Assembly: GCA_902494625.1 (NCBI GenBank)
Contig: CABUUB010000081.1
Location: 1-7,940 of the forward strand
Direction: 5' to 3'
Source: an uncultured Collinsella sp.
GTDB taxonomy: Bacteria; Actinomycetota; Coriobacteriia; Coriobacteriales; Coriobacteriaceae
DNA length: 7,940 nucleotides
In this document: positions 1 through 4,768 of the stretch, one piece after another
Numbering within the stretch: position 1 is the stretch's first letter
Layout of the letters: each line of letters opens with the position of its first letter
Program-made: the position numbers and the translations under genes
The notes under the pieces: generated by a model
What the model saw: only the letters and a program-made list of their open reading frames with translations
Told to the model about the DNA's origin: nothing
The model's database searches: none

Positions 1-1105
1 CGGGTACAGTACACTCGAGTACAGCGTGGACACCTGTTCGCGCGGGTCGCGCAAGGAGCATGCCGCGCAGCTGATTCGCTCGCTCACCGGTGCCGAGGAC
101 GCGCTCGTGGTCAACAACAACGCCGCCGCGGTGCTGCTGGTGCTGGCGACCCATGCCGCAGGCAAAGAGGTTATCGTCAGCCGCGGCGAGCTTGTCGAGA
201 TTGGCGGCAGCTTCCGCATCCCCGACGTCATGGCGGCTTCGGGCGCCAAGCTCGTCGAGGTCGGCGCCACCAACCGCACACATCTGGGCGACTACGAGCG
301 CGCCATCACGCCCGAAACGGCCATGATCTTGAAGGTCCATCCTTCCAACTATCGCATCGAGGGTTTTCACGAGGAAGTGAGCTCAAGGGAGCTCGCCGCA
401 CTGGCCCATAAGCATGGCCTGCTGTTCTATGAAGACCAGGGCTCAGGGGCGCTGTTGCCTGACGACATCCTGGTTCGCGGCGGCGAGGAAACCACGCCGG
501 CTTCGGTTTCGGCAGGGCTCGATCTGGTGTCGTGCTCGGGCGATAAATTGCTCGGTGCCGCACAGGCGGGCATTATCATGGGCCGTCGCGATCTGGTCCA
601 GGCTTGCGGCGCACATCCGCTCATGCGCGCTCTGCGCCCGGGCAAACTGGCTCTGTCGGCGCTCGAGGCCACGCTGCGCATCTACATGGACGGTGCCGAT
701 GTTGCCCATCGCGATATTCCGGTGCTCAGCATGCTCACGCTTCCGCAGGCTCATTTGGAGCGACGTGCCCGCAAGCTGCGCGATCGTATGGTCGCCGGGC
801 TCGATAAGGCCGGTTGCCCGTGCGCCGTTGCGTTGGAGATTGTCGAGGAGTCCTCGACGCCCGGTGGCGGTTCGCTGCCTACCGTGGAGCTGCCCACGAT
901 GTGCGTTGCCGTGCGCCTTGTTGACGAGCGCCTGACGGTCGACGCGCTCAAGCGCTCGCTTGTCCAGGACTTCGACACGCCGGTTGTCACGCGAACCTCG
1001 CACGATCGCATTTTGTTTGATGTGCGCACACTCGTGGGCGACCGCGATATCGAGACAGCGGCGTCGACGCTTGCCGCATGCGTTGAGAAGGTGATTGCTC
1101 GATGA
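1..1105 (+). CDS. selA: L-seryl-tRNA(Sec) selenium transferase (selenocysteine synthase), 5'-truncated by window edge
   Basis: SelA is a cytoplasmic PLP enzyme that converts seryl-tRNA(Sec) to selenocysteinyl-tRNA(Sec) using selenophosphate. The frame is open from base 2 to the TGA at 1103-1105. It gives 367 residues, against about 460 for the E. coli protein, so roughly 95 N-terminal residues lie upstream of the window. The first visible residues (GYSTLEYSVDTCSRGSR) already match the SelA core, so the GTG at 26 is internal and not the start. Family motifs visible include VVNNNAAAVLLVL, VSRGELVEIGGSFRIPDVM and YEDQGSGAL. The PLP-lysine motif is SGDKLLG, with the Lys codon at 545-547. After it the sequence reads AAQAGIIMG, where many family members have GPQAGIIVG, a mild departure. 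The stop overlaps the selB start (ATGA), which implies one operon and translational coupling. Identification is very secure; only the 5' end is unknown. Confidence 0.96.
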   Translation, partial: GYSTLEYSVDTCSRGSRKEHAAQLIRSLTGAEDALVVNNNAAAVLLVLATHAAGKEVIVSRGELVEIGGSFRIPDVMAASGAKLVEVGATNRTHLGDYERAITPETAMILKVHPSNYRIEGFHEEVSSRELAALAHKHGLLFYEDQGSGALLPDDILVRGGEETTPASVSAGLDLVSCSGDKLLGAAQAGIIMGRRDLVQACGAHPLMRALRPGKLALSALEATLRIYMDGADVAHRDIPVLSMLTLPQAHLERRARKLRDRMVAGLDKAGCPCAVALEIVEESSTPGGGSLPTVELPTMCVAVRLVDERLTVDALKRSLVQDFDTPVVTRTSHDRILFDVRTLVGDRDIETAASTLAACVEKVIAR

Positions 1106-3069
1106 GTGAGGTTCAAGCGCTGGTGGAGTGTCCCGTTATTGTTGGCACGGCGGGCCACGTTGACCACGGTAAGTCGGCGCTGATCGAGGCGCTGACCGGC
1201 AAGAATCCCGATCGTCTGGAGGTTGAGCGCCGTCGCGGTATGACCGTGGAGCTGGGCTTTGGCGAGCTGGCGCTGCCGAGTGGCAAGATCGTCGGCCTGG
1301 TCGATGTGCCGGGGCATGCCCATTACTTGCGCGCCATGGTGCAGGGCGCGACAGGCATCGACGTTGCTGTGCTGGTGGTTTCGGCCGTCGAGGGCGTGAT
1401 GCCGCAGACCCGCGAGCACGTGCATGTGCTGGAGCTGCTGGGCGTCACTCACATGGTGGTCGCGCTGACGATGTGCGACCTGGCCGATGCCGAGATGACC
1501 GAGCTTGCCGAGCTCGATGTCGATGACTTTTTGTCGGGTACCGTGTTTGCGGACGCGCCAATCGTGCCTGTGTCGTCCAAGACCGGTGCGGGAATCGATG
1601 ACCTGCTGGCTGCGCTCGACGAGCAGGTTGCCGCTTGCTGGGGTGCCTGCCGTGCCCGTGCTGAGCTCACCGATGCCGCACCGCGTCTGCCCATCGACCG
1701 CTGCTTTACGATCAAGGGCGCCGGTACCGTGGTGACGGGAACGTTGCACGATGCGCCCGTCGCGGTGGGGGATGAGCTCGTCGCGCTGCCGTCGCGTACG
1801 GTCTGTCGCGTGCGCGGGATTCAGGTGCATGGCGATACGCCGCGGGCACTGCCCGGACAGCGTGTGGCGCTCAACTTGGTGGGCGATGGTGTCCCGGCGC
1901 TTGACCGTGGCGAGATGCTGGGCGTGGCGGACCGCTTTGGTCAGACGTTGCGCTTTATGATGACGTTTACGTATCTGGGTCGCGAGGGAGCTAAGCCGCG
2001 TGTGCTCGAGTCGGGTGCGCGCGTGCACGTGATGGCCGGTACGGCCGAGGTCGTCGGCCGTATCATGCTCATGGAGGGCGAGGCCCCCATGGCGGTGGGC
2101 GAGACGCGAGTTGTGCAGGTACGCTTGGAGGAACCGTTGCCGCTGCGCGCCGGCGACCATGTCGTGGTGCTGTCGTATTCGCCCGTTATGCTTATTGGCG
2201 GCGGGCGCGTGCTGCTTTCGCGCTGCCGTCGCTCGCGCGAGCTTGCTGAAGGGGAGCGTGCGCTGTACGCGGCGCTCGAGTCCGGCGATATCGCGGGCGG
2301 TGTGGGCGCTTGGCTGGCGTTGCAGACGCTGCCGGTTACGACGATTGATGTTGCCGAGGCTTTAGATCTTGGTGTCGGCGAGGTCGATGCCGCACTGCGC
2401 GGGCTGGTGGCGCAGGGCTCCGTTCGCAAGCTTGTCGTGGGTGATGCGGACCTCTTGGCGGACACCGTGGTGCTTGACGCCGCGATGGATGCACTGGCGG
2501 CGATCCTGTCAGCCATGCACGCGGCGGCTCCCAAGGAGACGGGCTTTACGCCCGGCGCCGTTGCCCATGCTGCGTGGCCTACCGCTGACGATACAGTTGC
2601 CGCAGCCCTGATTTCCGAGGGCTGCTCGCGCGGCGTGTGTGCCTCCGAGGGCGCCGAGGTGTTCGACCCGCACTCCGCTGCCGCCGCGGCGCGCGTGGTG
2701 CACGAGGCTTGCGAGCGCATCGTTGCCTTGCTGGACAAAGCCGGCCTCGATGCACCGACGCTGCCCGAGGTGGGCGAGCAGTTGCGGCTCGATCGCGACA
2801 CCATGACGCGCGCCCTGCGTGAGCTTTCGCTCAATCGCTCGATCGTTAAGGTCGAGCGCGACGTTGCCCTGTCTGCTGCCGCCGAGGCCCATGCGCGCGA
2901 GCTTGTTGCCGCCGCCATCGCCGATGCTGGCGGCGCTGCAACCACGAGTGTATTGCGCGAGGCCCTGGGTGTGTCGCGCAAGCGTGCTATCAGCATCTTG
3001 GAGCACCTGGATGCCGTGCGCTTCACGGTACTCGACAAGGATGCCGGCGGCCTGCGCTCCCTACGCTAG
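1102..3069 (+). CDS. selB: Selenocysteine-specific translation elongation factor SelB
   Basis: SelB is a 655-residue GTPase that delivers Sec-tRNA to ribosomes at UGA codons marked by a SECIS hairpin. Residues 10-175 form an EF-Tu-like G domain: P-loop GHVDHGKS (18-25), switch I RRRGMTVELGF (43-53), G3 DVPGH (68-72) and a G5-like SSK (158-160). Domain 2 follows (LPIDRCFTIKGAGTVVTGTL, about 196-215), then domain 3. The C-terminal half is a winged-helix array. Its last module (about 612-655) contains LGVSRKRAISILEHLDAVRF, close to the SECIS-binding module of other SelB proteins. Two odd points: G4 reads TMCD (123-126) where TKxD/NKxD is usual, and the residue after DVPGH is Ala where Glu is usual. 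The ATG overlaps the selA stop (ATGA). An AGAAGG at 1086-1091, 10 bases upstream, can serve as the ribosome site. Length is typical of the family. Confidence 0.96.
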   Translation: MSEVQALVECPVIVGTAGHVDHGKSALIEALTGKNPDRLEVERRRGMTVELGFGELALPSGKIVGLVDVPGHAHYLRAMVQGATGIDVAVLVVSAVEGVMPQTREHVHVLELLGVTHMVVALTMCDLADAEMTELAELDVDDFLSGTVFADAPIVPVSSKTGAGIDDLLAALDEQVAACWGACRARAELTDAAPRLPIDRCFTIKGAGTVVTGTLHDAPVAVGDELVALPSRTVCRVRGIQVHGDTPRALPGQRVALNLVGDGVPALDRGEMLGVADRFGQTLRFMMTFTYLGREGAKPRVLESGARVHVMAGTAEVVGRIMLMEGEAPMAVGETRVVQVRLEEPLPLRAGDHVVVLSYSPVMLIGGGRVLLSRCRRSRELAEGERALYAALESGDIAGGVGAWLALQTLPVTTIDVAEALDLGVGEVDAALRGLVAQGSVRKLVVGDADLLADTVVLDAAMDALAAILSAMHAAAPKETGFTPGAVAHAAWPTADDTVAAALISEGCSRGVCASEGAEVFDPHSAAAAARVVHEACERIVALLDKAGLDAPTLPEVGEQLRLDRDTMTRALRELSLNRSIVKVERDVALSAAAEAHARELVAAAIADAGGAATTSVLREALGVSRKRAISILEHLDAVRFTVLDKDAGGLRSLR

Positions 3070-3093
3070 GCCGGTCACCCGCCCCGCCTCCTC

Positions 3094-3160
3094 AGTTGCG
3101 GTGAAATAGTTCCTGTTTTTGGGGTCTTGCAGCCTAAACAAGAACTATTCCACCGCAACT
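3094..3160. repeat. Long imperfect palindrome between selB and selC
   Basis: A 25-base left arm (3094-3118) and a 25-base right arm (3136-3160) are inverted copies with only two mismatches, separated by a 17-base loop. In a + strand transcript the two mismatches are A-C oppositions. In a - strand transcript both become G-U wobbles, so the helix is unbroken only on that strand. The element begins 24 bases after the selB stop and could act as its transcription terminator. However, the nearest T-run (3172-3176) is 11 bases past the right arm, so it is not a textbook intrinsic terminator. It may instead be a dispersed palindromic element or an mRNA 3'-end stabiliser. The structure is certain; the role is not. 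Confidence 0.7.
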
Positions 3161-3174
3161 TCTTGCTCGTCTTT

Positions 3175-3204
3175 TTGGGATGGGGCCTGTCGGTTTGGTA
3201 AAAT
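3175..3204 (+). promoter_or_regulatory. Probable selC promoter with extended -10
   Basis: A -35-like TTGGGA (3175-3180) is followed after 18 bases by the -10 hexamer TAAAAT (3199-3204). TGG directly precedes the -10, giving an extended -10 element. Transcription would start near 3211, about 6 bases before the mature tRNA-Sec 5' end, which is a normal layout for a tRNA gene. It would let selC be transcribed independently of selAB. No other good promoter is visible between the palindrome and selC. Confidence 0.6.
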
Positions 3205-3216
3205 ACCGCCGCACTT

Positions 3217-3313
3217 GGGAACGGATGGGCTCCGGTGGGCTCCGCGGTCCTCAAAACCGTTGCGAGGCGTGCAAAACGTCTTGGATGTGTTCGATTCACA
3301 TACGTTCCCGCCA
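3217..3313 (+). tRNA. selC: tRNA-Sec (anticodon TCA), selenocysteine tRNA
   Basis: This 97-base gene, including an encoded CCA (3311-3313), folds as a bacterial tRNA-Sec. The acceptor 5' strand GGGAACGG (3217-3224) faces ACGTTCCC (3302-3309): seven pairs, with the eighth position a G-A opposition. The discriminator is G (3310). The D arm is a 6-base-pair stem (3227-3232 with 3237-3242) around a 4-base CGGT loop. The anticodon stem GCGGT/ACCGT (3244-3248, 3256-3260) closes the loop CCTCAAA, with anticodon TCA at 3251-3253. A long variable arm pairs GAGGCGT with ACGTCTT. The T stem is ATGTG/CACAT (3285-3289, 3297-3301) with loop TTCGATT. The 6-base-pair D stem, 4-base D loop, long variable arm and UCA anticodon together are diagnostic. 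The position just after selA-selB agrees. Confidence 0.97.
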
Positions 3314-3321
3314 CACGCTAC

Positions 3322-3377
3322 CAGCGCTTTTGTGCTCGCGGTCTTGCTGCGTGCCGCAAAGGCGCTGTTTTGTTTTT
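3322..3377 (+). terminator. Intrinsic terminator of selC
   Basis: An 11-base stem pairs CAGCGCTTTTG (3322-3332) with CAAAGGCGCTG (3357-3367), with one G-T wobble. It encloses a 24-base loop and is followed at once by the T-rich tract TTTTGTTTTT (3368-3377). The hairpin starts 9 bases after the encoded CCA, which is where a terminator for a single tRNA transcript would sit. Because it lies upstream of mobA, mobA should need its own promoter or read-through. Confidence 0.8.
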
Positions 3378-3429
3378 GCACGAGCTTTTCGTAGCGCCGC
3401 TATTTCGGCGGCGGTATTTAGCTTCGTGC
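3378..3429 (+). other. Two-tier hairpin in the mobA leader
   Basis: An outer stem pairs GCACGA-GCT (3378-3386) with AGC-T-TCGTGC (3420-3429), with one bulged T. An inner stem pairs CGCCGC (3395-3400) with GCGGCG (3408-3413) around a 7-base loop. The two are joined by short internal loops. No T-run follows, so it is not an intrinsic terminator. It lies 22 bases upstream of the mobA ribosome site and could be a 5' UTR structure, but no convincing promoter was seen between the selC terminator and mobA. It is far shorter than the known Moco riboswitch. Confidence 0.35.
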
Positions 3430-3467
3430 GCCGGGTTTCGAGCATGCCGATGGAGGTGTTTTGCCGT

Positions 3468-4100
3468 ATGACTACCGTAAGACGTGTCGATCTTTCTTGT
3501 GTCGTCCAGGCGGGCGGGTTGTCGTCGCGCATGGGCTGCGATAAGGCGCGCATGGCGTTTTGCGGCGAGCCGCTCATCGAGCGCGTGCTGGGTCGGCTGG
3601 CGCCAGTTGCCGGCGAATTGGTCGTGACGACCTCGCGTCCCAGCGAGCTTGCCTATCTTGAGGAGCGCGCGTTTGGCGGTCTTGTGCCGCGCGTAGTAGC
3701 GGACCTTGAAGGGTCGGCGGGCGCCATGCGTGGCATCGCGAGCTCGCTGGCTGCCGCTCGGTTGCCCTTCGCGGCGATCGTCGCCTGCGATATGCCGTTC
3801 GTCTCACCAGAATTGATCGGCGCGCTTGCCGATCGTGTTGAGGCCGAGGCGCTCGATGTGTGCGTCCCGCGCGAGGAGCGGGGGATTGAGCCGCTGTGCG
3901 CCGTGTGGCGCCGCCAGGCTTGCGCGCCGGTTGCCCGTGAGTTGCTCGACCAGGACCGCCAACGCATCCGCTGTTTGATCGACCAGGTCCATGCCGGCTA
4001 TCTGGATGAGCCTCAGATTGTCGAGGTTGCCGGTTCCACGCTCTGCTTCGAGAACGTCAATACGCCCGAGGAGTTTGCGGCGGCCGAGCTGCTCGCTTAG
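3468..4100 (+). CDS. mobA: Molybdenum cofactor guanylyltransferase (MobA family)
   Basis: The 210-residue protein is a single nucleotidyltransferase domain of normal MobA length (about 200). It should transfer GMP from GTP to molybdopterin cofactor in the cytoplasm, giving the guanine dinucleotide cofactor used by DMSO-reductase-type enzymes such as formate dehydrogenases. The nucleotide-binding signature is AGGLSSRMGCDK (15-26). Here GG and MGxDK favour MobA over the cytidylyltransferase MocA. The metal-binding motif CDMP is at 107-110, EPLCAVWRR at 141-149 and FENVNTPEEF at 194-203. The family GPLAGI motif reads GAMRGI (85-90), a slight variant. I chose the ATG at 3468 because GGAGGT (3452-3457) sits 10 bases upstream. 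The longer open frame from 3180 runs through the tRNA-Sec gene and cannot be real. The next gene starts 15 bases after the stop, so the two are probably co-transcribed. Confidence 0.88.
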   Translation: MTTVRRVDLSCVVQAGGLSSRMGCDKARMAFCGEPLIERVLGRLAPVAGELVVTTSRPSELAYLEERAFGGLVPRVVADLEGSAGAMRGIASSLAAARLPFAAIVACDMPFVSPELIGALADRVEAEALDVCVPREERGIEPLCAVWRRQACAPVARELLDQDRQRIRCLIDQVHAGYLDEPQIVEVAGSTLCFENVNTPEEFAAAELLA

Positions 4101-4115
4101 ACGATTGGAGTTGCC

Positions 4116-4511
4116 ATGTCTCACGATATTTGTCCCGACACGGGAGAACCTTGCACTTGCGACGGGTCCGAACCCTGTACCTGCGGTTGCGGTGGCTGCG
4201 GACATACCGCGGAAGAGGAGGCGGCCGCCGCGGCGTATCGTGATGCACACCGCGAAGGCCCGTCCGGTGATGCCCTCGACCACGAGCGCAAGATTATCGT
4301 GTCGTTTGACAGCACCTTCGATGTGATGGAATGCGAGCAGCTGTGTCTTGCCGCCGGTGTGCCCGGGCGCATCATGCCACTGCCCGGCTCCATCACCGCC
4401 GGCTGTGGGCTCTGCTGGGCCATGCCGTTCTCGGGCGATGCACTCGCCGCCTTCCGCGCTGCCACCGAAGGCCGCATAACCCCCGCCGACTACCATCAGC
4501 TCGTCCTCTAA
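4116..4511 (+). CDS. DUF3343 / putative Se/S carrier-like protein with Cys-rich N-terminus
   Basis: The protein has 131 residues in two parts. Residues about 58-125 resemble the DUF3343 (Se/S carrier-like) family: IIVSFDSTFDVMECEQL, then GVPGRIMPLPGSITAGCGLC, with the conserved CG pair at 97-98. Members are usually about 75-90 residues and are associated with selenium-using genomes; a role in carrying selenium or sulfur is proposed but unproven. Residues 1-30 are an extra module with seven cysteines (6, 13, 15, 21, 23, 25, 28), including EPCTC twice and then GCGGCGH, followed by an acidic/Ala-rich linker. There is no signal peptide or membrane segment, so it is probably cytosolic. TTGGAG (4105-4110) lies 5 bases before the ATG. 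It sits 15 bases after mobA and close to selABC, which supports a selenium role. The family call rests on motif recall; function is inferred. Confidence 0.75.
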   Translation: MSHDICPDTGEPCTCDGSEPCTCGCGGCGHTAEEEAAAAAYRDAHREGPSGDALDHERKIIVSFDSTFDVMECEQLCLAAGVPGRIMPLPGSITAGCGLCWAMPFSGDALAAFRAATEGRITPADYHQLVL

Positions 4512-4526
4512 CCACCAGCATCACCA

Positions 4527-4544
4527 CAAAGGTGCCTGTCCCCA
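4527..4544 (-). repeat. Short REP-like intergenic fragment (GGGGACAGGCACC type)
   Basis: On the - strand this reads GGGGACAGGCACCTTTG, in the gap between the DUF3343 gene and gdhA. From memory, near-identical short sequences recur between genes in Coriobacteriia and some other bacteria, in the manner of REP elements. Only one copy is present here, so the repeat status cannot be shown from this window. A related GGGGAC-starting fragment lies at 6190 on the other strand. Confidence 0.35.
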
Positions 4545-4569
4545 ATGTGGCGGTTTGGAACATGTGGAC

Positions 4570-4671
4570 GAAACAGCTTCGAAACACGCGATTTGTACAT
4601 CGAGTGCTCAAAAACGCATCTACCTGCATCGTAATCAAAACGAAACATCCGCCCGTCGGCTTATGCGAAAC
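4570..4671 (+). promoter_or_regulatory. GAAAC boxes upstream of gdhA, possible GlnR-type operator
   Basis: GAAAC occurs at 4570-4574, 4581-4585, 4642-4646 and 4667-4671. The first two are exactly 11 bases apart. The third is preceded, 11 bases earlier, by GTAAT (4631-4635). Actinobacterial GlnR, an OmpR-type nitrogen regulator, recognises gTnAC-n6-GaAAC, that is AC-n9-AC half-sites one helical turn apart. GTAAT-n6-GAAAC differs from that at one base, and the first pair fits AC-n9-AC. The target gene, glutamate dehydrogenase, is a typical nitrogen-control gene. Whether this organism has GlnR is unknown, so the assignment is inference. Confidence 0.4.
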
Positions 4672-4695
4672 TTTGCTGCAACAGTGCGATATTAT
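4667..4695 (+). promoter_or_regulatory. Candidate gdhA promoter
   Basis: TATTAT (4690-4695) matches the -10 consensus at five of six positions. Seventeen bases upstream is GAAACT (4667-4672), a poor -35 that coincides with the last GAAAC box. A weak -35 overlapping possible activator sites would suit an activated promoter. Transcription would begin near 4702, giving a leader of about 67 bases that contains the hairpin at 4712. Confidence 0.4.
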
Positions 4696-4711
4696 CCATA
4701 GTCGATAAAGC

Positions 4712-4734
4712 TCGCGGCGCATGGGACGCCGCGA
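4712..4734 (+). other. GC-rich hairpin in the gdhA leader
   Basis: TCGCGGCG (4712-4719) pairs perfectly with CGCCGCGA (4727-4734) around a 7-base loop. A pyrimidine tract CCTTTCTTTTCC starts 6 bases later (4741-4752). It then leads into the gdhA ribosome site GGAGG (4760-4764). The hairpin could be a weak attenuator or a 5' stabilising structure. The interrupted T-run makes efficient termination unlikely. Confidence 0.4.
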
Positions 4735-4768
4735 ACGACACCTTTCTTTTCCATCAATTGGAGGAAGC

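Noticed and set aside
1103..1105. selA TGA as a possible selenocysteine codon
   Set aside because: SelA is already complete at its C-terminus here and the codon overlaps the selB start, so it is an ordinary stop; no convincing SECIS-like hairpin was seen.
751..2160. 469-residue minus-strand open frame across selA/selB
   Set aside because: It lies antisense to two well-identified genes, has no recognisable domain, and its His/Arg/Gln-rich composition is typical of a frame opposite high-GC coding sequence.
1941..3038. 365-residue minus-strand open frame across selB
   Set aside because: Its Ser/Arg/Ala/Thr-rich low-complexity composition is what an antisense frame of this GC content gives; no motif and no supporting start region.
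3180..3467. Upstream extension of the mobA reading frame to a 306-residue protein
   Set aside because: It would translate through the tRNA-Sec gene and its terminator; the MobA signature begins just after the ATG at 3468, which has its own ribosome site.
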